NCBI RefSeq assembly: GCF_018531495.1
Contig: NZ_JAHDTI010000015.1
Location: forward strand, 186,001 to 250,000
DNA from: Nonomuraea sediminis
GTDB lineage: Bacteria; Actinomycetota; Actinomycetes; Streptosporangiales; Streptosporangiaceae
Reading direction: 5' to 3'
Length of the DNA stretch: 64,000 bases
The notes beneath the pieces were generated by a model. That model was given only the letters and a program-made list of their open reading frames with translations. It ran no database searches and was not told the origin of the DNA. Numbering within the stretch: the first letter of the stretch is position 1; each line of letters starts with the position of its first letter. Shown one piece after another: positions 42,437-50,280 of this stretch. The translations under genes were made by a program, and so were the position numbers.

Positions 42437-43255
42437 TCAGGTCCAAGTCGCTGAATCCGGGTCGATGCCTCGATCGCGGGCGTTGGCGTCGATGATGTCA
42501 CGGAGCCAGATGGTCAGGCCTGGCTCGATTGCGTCGTAGTAGGCCGTGAAGCCGGGATCGGCGACGTACTTCCTTCCCAGGCAGACCTGCATCGAAAGGG
42601 TGCAGTCGAAGTACGCGTCCATGGAGGCCCTGTGCCGTTCCGCCAGAGCGTTGGCTTCGGCACTGCCTGGCCTGACGCCGGCTCGCTTGGCTGCTGCCAG
42701 GTCCTGCTCGAGCGTTGTGATGTTGTCGGCGATCTGCTGCCAGTCCTCGGGGGTCATGCCCGCGGCGCGCTCGGCGTACTGTGCCCATTGAGCTGTGTCG
42801 CCCCACCGCTCACGTGCGCCTGCGGCCAGTGACGGCTTCCAGCGCTGCCCGAAGATCGCGACTTGTTCCTCCGCGGAGAGCAGGATGCCGGCGCGTGCTG
42901 CTTCGATCATGCGATCGACCGCGTCGACCATTGCCTGCAAGCGGGAGATGCGATCGACGAGTTGGGCGCGCTGTTGTCTCAGCGGCACGGTCATATCGAC
43001 CGTCGGAGCATCGAGAAGTTCACCGATGTCGTCGAGTGACAGACCGAGCTCGCGGTAGATGAGCACCCGGTGGATACGTGCGACGTCGGCCGCGGAGTAG
43101 AGCCGGTAGCCGCCGGTGGTTCGCCCGGACGGGCGGACGAGCCCGATCGCGTCCCAATGATGGAGGGTGCGGACGGTGACTTCCACGAGCGATGCCGCGG
43201 CCCCGATGGTCAGCCCGCCGGGTCCCGCGGCATCGTCCATCGCGGTGTCAGTCAC
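42437..43255 (-). CDS. MerR-family regulator with TipAS-like effector domain
   Basis: 272 residues from GTG 43255. Winged-helix: LTIGAAASLVEVTVRTLHHWDAIGLV (TVRTLHHWDAIGL is the MerR signature), GGYRLYSAADVARIHRVL, dimerisation helix (about 85-125), then a TipAS-like antibiotic/peptide-binding domain (AYFDCTLSMQVCLGRKYVADPGF region near the end; Cys in CTLSMQVC). An alternative start is ATG 43240. It follows the VOC gene by 38 bp on the same strand and probably controls their common promoter. Confidence 0.83.
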   Translation of the reverse strand: MTDTAMDDAAGPGGLTIGAAASLVEVTVRTLHHWDAIGLVRPSGRTTGGYRLYSAADVARIHRVLIYRELGLSLDDIGELLDAPTVDMTVPLRQQRAQLVDRISRLQAMVDAVDRMIEAARAGILLSAEEQVAIFGQRWKPSLAAGARERWGDTAQWAQYAERAAGMTPEDWQQIADNITTLEQDLAAAKRAGVRPGSAEANALAERHRASMDAYFDCTLSMQVCLGRKYVADPGFTAYYDAIEPGLTIWLRDIIDANARDRGIDPDSATWT

Positions 43256-43293
43256 GCTGTCGAGTCTGACATGCGCGTCTGACCTTGGCGGTT

Positions 43294-43800
43294 TCACCCC
43301 TTGGGAAGCGTGAAGCCGTTTGCTTCGAGGTAGCGTGCCTCGGCGCTGTCGAGGTCGAGGGGACGGGCCGCAGTCATGATCACGCGAGCGTTCTCCGGCG
43401 TGATGACCTCCAGTTCTACGGTGTTCCACGGAGTCTGTCGCGGTCCCGTCGTGCATCCGGGCACCAGCGCCGTGCACGCCTGCGCGATCTCGTCGACCTG
43501 GCTCAGCACGCAACTGAAGCCGATGCTCACTGTTGAAGGGGCCGGCAGGGCGCCGGTCGGGACGAGCAGAGCGTCTTGGAACGCCCACCGTCGAAGGTGC
43601 GTGACCTGGCCCGGGACCGTGAACAGGTCGATGAAGCCGAGCCCGCGGGTCCAGAAATCCACGGACGCGGCCAGGTCCGGCGTCGGCACGGTGACGAACA
43701 TTGGCATGCCGTAAATGCCCCGGTAAATCTCAGGTGGCGTCGCGTCGGGCCCGGGCGGAGGGACAGGGCTGATATCGAATGCCTCGTAGTAGTCGGTCAT
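43294..43800 (-). CDS. VOC-superfamily (glyoxalase/bleomycin-resistance-like) protein
   Basis: 168 residues with a betaalphabetabetabeta layout: MPMFVTVPTPDLAASVDFWTRGLGF (TPDLAASVDFWTRGLGF) opens module 1, and VSIGFSCVLSQVDEIAQAC opens module 2. May sequester or modify a toxic small molecule recognised by the TipA-like regulator downstream. Preceded by a MerR-type promoter. Confidence 0.8.
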   Translation of the reverse strand: MTDYYEAFDISPVPPPGPDATPPEIYRGIYGMPMFVTVPTPDLAASVDFWTRGLGFIDLFTVPGQVTHLRRWAFQDALLVPTGALPAPSTVSIGFSCVLSQVDEIAQACTALVPGCTTGPRQTPWNTVELEVITPENARVIMTAARPLDLDSAEARYLEANGFTLPKG

Positions 43801-43806
43801 GCGTTC

Positions 43807-43837
43807 ATCGTGGTGCCTGACGCAACGTCAGGGTCAA
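43807..43837 (-). promoter_or_regulatory. MerR-type promoter with overlong spacer and dyad operator
   Basis: Minus strand: -35 TTGACC (43832-43837), a 19-bp spacer containing CCTGACG-TTG-CGTCAGG (43816-43832), -10 CACGAT (43807-43812), then six bases to the ATG. A 19-bp spacer with a central palindrome is the hallmark of MerR-activated promoters. Confidence 0.75.
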
Positions 43838-44000
43838 ATCCGGATCAGCACTCGTACCAAGTTGCAGGCCATGCAGGTGGCAGGGCCTTCCTCGTGCGGC
43901 GGAGACGGATCTTGCAGTCTTTGGGGTCAGCAATGCCATTGCCGCCCACAGTGAGCCTTCTGCGACACCCACCACACAGGACCCAAAGGCAGCCTGGAAG

Positions 44001-44085
44001 CCTCTGAAACGACGAGGTCCCGCCCGACCATCAAGATCAGCCGGGATCCCGTCAACTTCAGTCCAGCCGCTTCAAGAACGACCCT
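44001..44085 (+). repeat. Interspersed repeat type 2, middle copy
   Basis: CTGAAACGACGAG(G)TCCCGCCC, then GATCC/CGTCAACTTCAGTCCAGCCG. Copies lie near 42262-42332 and 57887-57975, all in the same orientation. This copy ends exactly at the tRNA-Ser fragment. Confidence 0.65.
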
Positions 44086-44089
44086 GGGC

Positions 44090-44118
44090 GGAGATGATGG
44101 GATTCGAACCCCTAACCC
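44090..44118 (-). tRNA. 3' fragment of a tRNA-Ser-like gene (probable attachment-site remnant)
   Basis: Minus strand reads AGGGGTTCGAATCCC then ATCATCTCCGCC: a T-arm with GTTCGAAT loop plus a 3' acceptor strand typical of tRNA-Ser. No matching D- or anticodon arm is found upstream, so this is not a functional tRNA. Such 3' ends are left as att sites by tyrosine-integrase elements. Confidence 0.6.
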
Positions 44119-44328
44119 CTTCGGTACGAACCCCGGTGGGACGCACCGTGCCTGCTCACCGAATGCCATCCGGTGCCGTCAAGTGCCGAGAGGATGGCAT
44201 CCGTTGGTCTCGACTGCGCTCCCGTGTCAGCAAGTCCGCTGACTCCCCTGACCTTCCAACCTGCCGGCGAGCCCCTCCTCGCACCTCCAGCGACTACACG
44301 CACGCGCAATGCCTGGATACTGCCAGCT

Positions 44329-44958
44329 ATGGTCATCGTCGAAGTCGTCCTGGAGACCTACGACGCGGTGGACTTCACGGCCTGGCCGATCGCGGAGCCG
44401 TCGAGCGACCGCCTTCTCGCCCTCTCCGGCCGGATGTCTCCCGCCGACGTCGGGACGGCCATGGCCGTCATCTTCAGCTACAACAACATCCCTGTCACGC
44501 ACGCCGCCGACCTGACCGAGGCGCATCTGCGACAACATCTCGCCGAAACGGAAGGCCTGATCGCTCCGGGCGGTCTGCGCTTCCGCGACACCACCACCAA
44601 CGTCAACGTCTCGCCCGGTTGCTGTTTCGGCTTGGAGAACTGGCGGGACTGGTGGGACGTGGCTCGCGGGCAAGAATCTTGGCTCGGGCACGACCCCACG
44701 CCACACATCACACATGTGGGTCACGTCATCCAGCTCCGGCAGAACGATGAGGACTCTCCGTCCATCGAGATCACTCGCGGCGAACTCTCCAGCCTGCTCA
44801 CCGCAGCCCAACAGCACTTCTCCGGGTTCCTCGACCTCGCCCAGCAATGGGCGGCGATCACTACCCCGGGGCTGGCCGACCGGCTCATCTCAGCCCTCGA
44901 CGAATACTTCATGATCACTGAAGCCTTTTCATCCTCGGGCGGCCTTGCGACGCGGTGA
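44329..44958 (+). CDS. Hypothetical protein, 209 residues
   Basis: Begins MVIVEVVLETYDAVDFTAWP; contains Trp-rich CCFGLENWRDWWDVARGQESW and a helical C-terminal part. No family recognised; it has the look of an immunity- or SUKH-neighbour-type protein but this is only an impression. GATACT lies 7 nt before the ATG, supporting this start over longer upstream frames. Confidence 0.65.
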   Translation: MVIVEVVLETYDAVDFTAWPIAEPSSDRLLALSGRMSPADVGTAMAVIFSYNNIPVTHAADLTEAHLRQHLAETEGLIAPGGLRFRDTTTNVNVSPGCCFGLENWRDWWDVARGQESWLGHDPTPHITHVGHVIQLRQNDEDSPSIEITRGELSSLLTAAQQHFSGFLDLAQQWAAITTPGLADRLISALDEYFMITEAFSSSGGLATR

Positions 44959-45028
44959 TTCTGAACGTTTCCACACGAGGCGGGATGTCGTGCCACCATG
45001 ATCGCGTCGTTACGACGAAGGAGGCTGC

Positions 45029-45301
45029 TTGGTCGTTTTCTCCTGTACGGGGTGCGGCGCCGTAATGACCGCGAGGGTGGCGCGGGTGGCGCTTCCCGAC
45101 CACTCCGGCCAGAAGTACGGCCATGACCTGCTCCCCGCTCTTCTGGAGCCAGGAACGTACGTGGTGGACCCTGGAGACGGCCGGCCTTGGGAACCATTGA
45201 GGCCCGAGCCGGAAGAGCATGGCGTCCGACTACTGACGTACTGCATCTCGGGCCCCCGAGCAGGATCGGGGTCGCGCCCGTACATGGATCCGTTCTCGTA
45301 G
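45029..45301 (+). CDS. Short Cys-containing hypothetical protein, probably truncated
   Basis: 90 residues from TTG 45029, with AAGGAGG four bases upstream. VVFSCTGCGAVMTARVARVALP and QKYGHDLLPALLEPGTYVVDP resemble a family of about 140-residue actinobacterial proteins with a C-terminal Cys-rich half; that half is missing. May be a 3'-truncated gene. Confidence 0.5.
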   Translation: MVVFSCTGCGAVMTARVARVALPDHSGQKYGHDLLPALLEPGTYVVDPGDGRPWEPLRPEPEEHGVRLLTYCISGPRAGSGSRPYMDPFS

Positions 45302-45381
45302 ACGCGCAGGGCGATGGCCTCGCGGATGTGGCGCCCATGCGGTGGCCACTCCGGCGCCGAAGTCGGGCCGCGGCTCCGGCG

Positions 45382-45462
45382 AGCGTTACGTCGAGGCAGG
45401 ACACCTGCTGTCGCTATCTCGGGGCAGCGCCTACGCCCTCATCCGCAGAGCAACCGCTGGGT
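45382..45462 (+). pseudogene. Excisionase-like HTH fragment
   Basis: The frame ERYVEAGHLLSLSRGSAYALIRRA matches the pattern of helix-turn-helix excisionases (SxxSAYALIRRG). It stops after A-G at TGA and has no start. Fits an eroded integrative element. Confidence 0.35.
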
Positions 45463-45534
45463 GATCCTCAAGCGCCGGTTCCACTCCTGGGTGGACCGCA
45501 CGCCGGGAAACAAGGCGAACTGATATGGGGCACA

Positions 45535-45949
45535 TCGTCAAGACCAAAGCCGGGACGACCACCCCCCACCTGGGAGCAGATCGAGCCCGAACGCTACGAA
45601 GACGGGTGGGCACCGTTCGACGCGGGTTTCGCCTTCCGGCCGTACTCATGGAAGGACGGCGAAACCGCGATCAACGAACCCACCCCGTCCCTGACCATCG
45701 ACCTAGCCCCGATCTTCACCAGCTCTCCGGCCCGGTTCGCCGCGGCCAACGACGCCGTCAACGCCCTTGGCCTGCCGACTGGTCCGTCGAGGGCTTCCCG
45801 ATGGGGACTACTACGTCTTAGAAGACATGACCAACGGCACCTTCGGCCACCTCGGGGAACAGACCCTCTGCATTTTCGGCTCCAACCTGCTCCCCGAACT
45901 GGCCCCGCTGCTCACCTCGTGGCTGCCAGTCAAGCGAGCCCGTCCCTGA
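45535..45949 (+). pseudogene. DUF2716-like gene with internal deletion and frameshifts
   Basis: First frame: PTWEQIEPERYEDGWAPFDA, FAFRPYSWKDG, PTPSLTIDLAPIF; last frame, from about 45770: PDGDYYVLEDMTNGTFGHLGEQTLCIFG (PDGDYYVLEDMTNGTFGH) and LTSWLPVKRARP. The middle of the domain is missing and the frames differ, so no intact protein is made. Confidence 0.65.
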
Positions 45950-46076
45950 CACCCCCGCCTACGGCAAGCGGCTCCAAGGACGTCCGCTGACTTCTCGCTG
46001 ACTCCCGCCGAACCTCTGCTCGGACACTCCGCTACCGATCGGGGATCACCGACAACCCGCATCGCCCCTGACCACT

Positions 46077-46112
46077 AAAAAGCCCGGTCCCGAAGTAGGA
46101 ACCAAGCCTTTT
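46077..46112 (+). terminator. Imperfect hairpin before repeat copy B
   Basis: AAAAAGCCCGGTCCC ... GGAACCAAGCCTTTT forms an imperfect stem with A- and T-rich ends. Similar hairpins precede the other type-1 repeats. Confidence 0.5.
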
Positions 46113-46201
46113 GACCTTGTGGGGTGTTCACGAGTATTGCTGAGCTATGTATTCAGAGGGGCATAAAGATCGCTCCCCGGGTGTTCCGAGATCGTTTCCC
46201 A
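46113..46201 (+). repeat. Interspersed repeat type 1, copy B
   Basis: GACCTTGTGGGGTGTTCACG start, then AAAGATCGCTCCCCG and GAGATCGTTTCCCA at the end. Same block order as copies A, C and D. Confidence 0.7.
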
Positions 46202-46213
46202 ATTCCTCGAACT

Positions 46214-47035
46214 TCAGGAGAGATCGAGAATCGGGATCAGTTGCTCCTCCTCGTACGTCAGGTGCGCCTCGAGCTCATCGACGAGCCGTTCGACCTCGGC
46301 CCGTACCTTCAGCGGATCCCCACCGGAAAGGGCCTGCTTCAGCTCTTCCAGGAGTACGGCGATGCGCTCGTGCTCCTTGGCCAGCCGCTCCAAGGTCGGA
46401 GCGAGCGAGGGATGCTGCTCAGCCAGGCCGGGGAACATCATGGTGTCCTCGCCCGTGTGGTGATGGTGCAGGCCCTGGCAGACGGTCAAGCAGTTGATCC
46501 TCAGCTGTACGCCCAGGCCTGGCCGTCCTGAATCGGACAGCTCCTTGCGGATCAGCGCGAGTTCGCGGCGGAAGCCGTCGTGCACCAGCTTGAGGTAGGC
46601 ACCGCCCGACGGTGCGCTAGCCCGGGGCGGACCAGTCACGCGAAGTGCGACGACCGGGATGGTGCGCGTCGTCTTGGCCTGGTAGTCGGCCCAGCCAGGG
46701 TCGCCTTCGACCGCGCGGGCGAACGCCGCGTCACGCTCGGCGCCCTCCAGGACCTCCGCCTCGACATCGAAGATGAGGACGCCGGTCTCGACGGTGGCGC
46801 GCGGGTTGGCCTTCAGATTGTGGTACCAGGCCGGGTTGTTCGGCGCTCCCCCGGCGGAGGCGATGACCAGCATGCGCTCGACGCCGTCGGGCAGGTAGGC
46901 GAGCGGGGTCGTGTGCGGCTTTCCCGAGCGGGCGCCCGTGGTGGTGAGCAGGAGCAGCCTCGCTCCCTCGAAATAGCCACCGACTTGGCCGTTGTTGGCG
47001 CGGAACTCGTCGATGACCTGCTTGTTGAAATCCAT
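46214..47035 (-). CDS. F420-type nitroreductase (Ddn-like) fused to a hemerythrin domain
   Basis: 273 residues. N-terminal split-barrel of the deazaflavin-dependent nitroreductase type (about 1-140): LLLLTTTGARSGKPHTTPLAY, and NPAWYHNLKANPRATVE. C-terminal hemerythrin-like four-helix bundle (about 145-273) with candidate diiron ligands in CQGLHHHHTGEDTMMFP, LAKEHERIAVLLEEL and LEAHLTYEEEQLIPIL. Could couple F420H2 oxidation to oxygen or NO chemistry. Same hemerythrin type as the pseudogene at 38340. ATG 47035. Confidence 0.85.
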   Translation of the reverse strand: MDFNKQVIDEFRANNGQVGGYFEGARLLLLTTTGARSGKPHTTPLAYLPDGVERMLVIASAGGAPNNPAWYHNLKANPRATVETGVLIFDVEAEVLEGAERDAAFARAVEGDPGWADYQAKTTRTIPVVALRVTGPPRASAPSGGAYLKLVHDGFRRELALIRKELSDSGRPGLGVQLRINCLTVCQGLHHHHTGEDTMMFPGLAEQHPSLAPTLERLAKEHERIAVLLEELKQALSGGDPLKVRAEVERLVDELEAHLTYEEEQLIPILDLS

Positions 47036-47382
47036 TCTTCTCCATTGGTGGTTCCTGCTGTGCCGTACTGAATGGAGAAGAGGACGGCGGGCCGCGGGCC
47101 CGCCCGGCGATCAAGCGTCAGCCGGGCTGCTCTCTGGTGCGTGGCCCAAGGCCGACCCGGCAGTCACACAGGTCACGCTACTTCATCAAGATATTCTCCG
47201 CAAAAGTGGCACTCCTTAGTGCCGGCGATCTCCCGAAGGCGGAGGCCCCGCCGATCCCCGGGTCGCGGCCTCCAACTCTGGCGAGAGCCTTCATGATGCA
47301 GCACTGCGTGTTGTCTGAGAAAGACCGGGTTGAATGCCGGTTGGAGTACGTCTGGCGCCCGCCTACCCCAACCGGCTCATGA
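47036..47382. other. Intergenic region with one short operator-like dyad
   Basis: No gene seen. A dyad GGCACT-CCTT-AGTGCC lies at 47208-47223, of the type bound by HxlR-like regulators; no such regulator is left nearby. Confidence 0.4.
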
Positions 47383-48168
47383 TCAGTTTCCGGCCATCTT
47401 CTTCACCATTGACTCATCGGATTCCGCGTCTACGAGGGTGCAAGGCGCGACCAGGCTGCCGGCCTTGGCCAGGTAGGTGCCGAGCGTCCAGTCCATTCCC
47501 GGGTAGTTGCCCGGCCGGAACTCCAGCACCAGCGTCTCCCCCTGCCGGATGTAGCTCGGGGAGATCACGAAGGTGTCCCGGTTGATCGGCCTGGTGGCGT
47601 CCCGAGAGCGCCAGTTCTCCGGCTTGTCGAACTCCTTGCGCTCCTGTTCGGTCATGTTCTTGGTGCTCGGCGGATCGTAGGCCAGGTCCGCGCCGACGAA
47701 GCGGCCAGGGGCGCACTGCTTGCCCGCTTCGGTGAACGTCACGTCGGCTACGATTCCCTCGGCCTTGAGCTTGGCCTCCAGCCCATCCGGGTCCCGGAAC
47801 TCTCGGAGCGTCACCTGAACGGTGCCGTCGGACTTCTTCACCACGGCGTACGCCGCGCTCTGTGGCCCGGAGACCAGCGGCACCGCCACCAGCGCGGCCG
47901 CGGCGATGCCCGCGACCGCCGCCCCTGCCAGCAGGCGACGACGCAGCGGTGAAGGGCCGTGCCGCGGCGCCGCCGCCGTCATCGCCGGGGACGGGTGGAC
48001 GTGTCCCGGCTCGGCGGCACGCCTCCCGGGCAGCCAGGACGCGCGGCGTCGCGCGGGCGGCGTCGCGACGATCTCCTCCAGAAGTTCCTCCATACCCTGG
48101 CTCAGGACGAGCTCATCGTGCTCGGCGGCCGGGTCAATGGTGGCCAGCATGCGATCGATCTTGTTCAT
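47383..48168 (-). CDS. Membrane protein partnered with ECF sigma factor
   Basis: 261 residues. Cytoplasmic N-terminus (about 1-78), TM helix (about 80-100: LLAGAAVAGIAAAALVAVPLV) and an external domain with two Cys (GKQCAPG, VAPCTLVD). The ATG overlaps the sigma stop by 4 nt. Third member of the same operon type in the window; the external domains are not obviously alike, suggesting different signals. Confidence 0.72.
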   Translation of the reverse strand: MNKIDRMLATIDPAAEHDELVLSQGMEELLEEIVATPPARRRASWLPGRRAAEPGHVHPSPAMTAAAPRHGPSPLRRRLLAGAAVAGIAAAALVAVPLVSGPQSAAYAVVKKSDGTVQVTLREFRDPDGLEAKLKAEGIVADVTFTEAGKQCAPGRFVGADLAYDPPSTKNMTEQERKEFDKPENWRSRDATRPINRDTFVISPSYIRQGETLVLEFRPGNYPGMDWTLGTYLAKAGSLVAPCTLVDAESDESMVKKMAGN

Positions 48169-48716
48169 CGGGTTTCTCCTCTCAGCGGGGTCATCACAGG
48201 TGTCTCATCCGTCGTGCCGAGTAGCCGGGCCAGTCGTTTACGAGCCTTGTGCAGCCGTAACCGGACGGCGGTGCTGCTACAGCCGAGAACCGTGGCGATT
48301 TGGGGGCCGGTCAGCCCTTCCCAAGAGGCCAGGGCGAGCACCTCCCGGTCGGCCGGGGCCAGGGCGGCGAAGGCGGCGCGAATCTCCTCAGTTCGCGGAT
48401 CGGCGGGTGCGGTCTCCTGGCGGACGGCCAGTTCGCCGCGGAGCCGCGAGCCCAGCGCGCTGCGGCGCGACTCCCCGCGCCGGTGATTGGCCAGGACGCG
48501 GCGGGCGGCGCCGTACAGCCACAGCAGGGCGGCATCCCCCTCCGGGACGTCGTCCAGCCGCCGCCACGCAGCGAGAAAGGTCTCCGCGATCACATCAGCG
48601 ACATCGTCCACCGAATCGGTACGGCGGAGCGCATAGCGCTGTAGTGCTGGATAGCAGGCGCGGTAGAGCGCCTCGAAACGATCTCGCGCGCCGGAGGGCA
48701 CGCGTGGATCTTGCAC
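48165..48716 (-). CDS. ECF-type RNA polymerase sigma factor
   Basis: 183 residues. Region 2: DVIAETFLAAWRRLDDVP, LLWLYGAARRVLANHRR; region 4: LAPADREVLALASWEGLTGPQIA with recognition helix LGCSSTAVRLRLHKARKRL. Closest in sequence to the 11027-11575 sigma factor (same WLYGxARxVLANH block). Confidence 0.87.
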   Translation of the reverse strand: MQDPRVPSGARDRFEALYRACYPALQRYALRRTDSVDDVADVIAETFLAAWRRLDDVPEGDAALLWLYGAARRVLANHRRGESRRSALGSRLRGELAVRQETAPADPRTEEIRAAFAALAPADREVLALASWEGLTGPQIATVLGCSSTAVRLRLHKARKRLARLLGTTDETPVMTPLRGETR

Positions 48717-48870
48717 GGGCGTCTCCTTGTCGAAGAGTGGCAGAACACCTCACTAGGTGTCCGGCATCTCCGTCAGTGTTTCCTGCCCTGCTCACCGGCG
48801 TGGTGGCCGGCGGGTTCCACGGCGGGGGTGACAGATGCAAAATCTGGGTTAAACTACCGTTTGTGTCAAT

Positions 48871-48893
48871 GACCCGAAAACATCGCTCGGGTC
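48871..48893 (+). promoter_or_regulatory. GACCCGA-9-TCGGGTC dyad upstream of the ABM gene
   Basis: A 7-bp inverted repeat with a 9-nt centre about 100 bp upstream of the ATG at 48991; candidate operator for the TetR gene two positions downstream. Confidence 0.35.
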
Positions 48894-48990
48894 GGCTTCA
48901 TCCCGCCGCTCGTATGGGCGCGCCGTCGTTCATCGACAGCACGCCGCAAGACGGCGGGCGACCCTCGTGGCCCGATCTCGAAAGGACGCC

Positions 48991-49281
48991 ATGTTCGCTC
49001 AAGTTGTCTCCGTGGAGGCGGCAAGCGACAAGCTCGCCGGTCTCCTCACGTTCTGCCAGGAGCAACTCCCGGGCTTCCGCCAAGCTCCCGGGTTCAAGGG
49101 CTTCTACCTGCTTGCCGACCGCCAGAGCGGCAAGATCGTGACCATCTCCCTGTGGGACAGCGACGACGACCTGCGCAGGAACAACGAAGGCCGAGGCGCC
49201 CAGGCACGTCAGGAGGCGAGCACGGAGCTGGGCGTCGCCCCTCCCCCGGTCGACATCTACGAGGTCGTGCTGCAGGCATGA
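48991..49281 (+). CDS. ABM-like small protein (antibiotic biosynthesis monooxygenase fold)
   Basis: 96 residues. FAQVVSVEAASDKLAGLL, GFKGFYLLADRQSGKIVTISLWDS (split: GFKGFYLLADR, GKIVTISLWDS) fits the dimeric ferredoxin-like ABM fold. May be a small monooxygenase or heme-degrading-type protein. ATG 48991 has AAAGGA four bases upstream. Followed 25 bp later by a TetR gene, so probably a two-gene operon. Confidence 0.65.
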   Translation: MFAQVVSVEAASDKLAGLLTFCQEQLPGFRQAPGFKGFYLLADRQSGKIVTISLWDSDDDLRRNNEGRGAQARQEASTELGVAPPPVDIYEVVLQA

Positions 49282-49306
49282 CCCGCGGTGAGCAGAGACC
49301 GGAACA

Positions 49307-49933
49307 ATGAGCGCACCGACCAATCCCACCCCGGGCCTGCGGGAACGCAAGAAGATCAAACTGCGCCGCGCCATCCAGACCGCGGCGCTGCGCCTGTTCG
49401 AGAGCCAGGGCTACGAGCACACCACCGTCGAGCAGATCGCCGAGGCCGCCGAGACCTCCACCACCACCTTCTACCGCTACTTTCCCACCAAGGAGGACGT
49501 CGTCCTCGACAACGACGCCTCTCCCCTCTTCGAGACCAGCGCCGTCGCGCGACCCGCGGGCGAGCCCCTGACCGCCACCGTCCGCGCCGCCATGGGCGCG
49601 GTCGTGACCGCGGCCGAAGCCGACCGCGACCTCACCCTCGCCCGCATGCGGCTCATCGCGACCGTCCCCGCCCTCGAAGCGCGTTACGCGGGCGAGGAAC
49701 GCAGGACCATCGAACTCCTGACCGGCCTGCTCGCCGCCCGCACCGGCCGCCCGGCCGACGATTACCAGCTCGAGCTCATCGCCTTCGTCCTCGCGGCGGT
49801 GCTGTTCACCGCCTCCCGCCGATGGGTGGCCGACCAGGGCGCCACCCCGCTCACCGCCCTGGTCGACCAGGCCCTCACCACCGTCGAACCACTACTGGCC
49901 ACGCTCGAGGACCCGACCCGAACACCGCCGTGA
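49307..49933 (+). CDS. TetR-family regulator
   Basis: 208 residues. HTH TVEQIAEAAETSTTTFYRYFPTKED (recognition helix TSTTTFYRYF), C-terminal ligand domain. Same transcript as the ABM-like gene and probably its autoregulator. Confidence 0.85.
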   Translation: MSAPTNPTPGLRERKKIKLRRAIQTAALRLFESQGYEHTTVEQIAEAAETSTTTFYRYFPTKEDVVLDNDASPLFETSAVARPAGEPLTATVRAAMGAVVTAAEADRDLTLARMRLIATVPALEARYAGEERRTIELLTGLLAARTGRPADDYQLELIAFVLAAVLFTASRRWVADQGATPLTALVDQALTTVEPLLATLEDPTRTPP

Positions 49934-50280
49934 CCAGCCGGGCGCGGCGGGGCCGTACAGCTCATCACTTGCTCCAAGATCACTATGTATCTCGATGGCT
50001 CCCCAAGCACACCGATAGAGCACACAACCAATCGAGACGAACCCGCCCACAGCCGGCGCGCGGTCGGGGCCCATCGCGCACCGTCCCCCACCAGCGCCGT
50101 CCCCGACGCCGCGCGGCGAAGCTCCTCAACCGCAGGTCGCGGCTATATCCGACCGAAAGCTTCGCCAGTGCTACCGGGACCCCAGCTGGGGTGGGTCGAA
50201 GCCCTAGAAGATCGCTTCCCAGGAAGCCTGCACGGAGTTGACTCCCCCAGAGACCGCTGAGATCCCGGTATCGGGATCGG
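49934..50280. other. Intergenic region without a gene
   Basis: Only one GATCGCTTCCCAGG motif (about 50211-50224), as found twice in each type-1 repeat; otherwise nothing recognisable. Confidence 0.4.

Noticed and set aside
44094..44180. Complete tRNA-Ser gene
   Set aside because: Only the T-arm and 3' acceptor strand are present; no D- or anticodon arm pairs with them.
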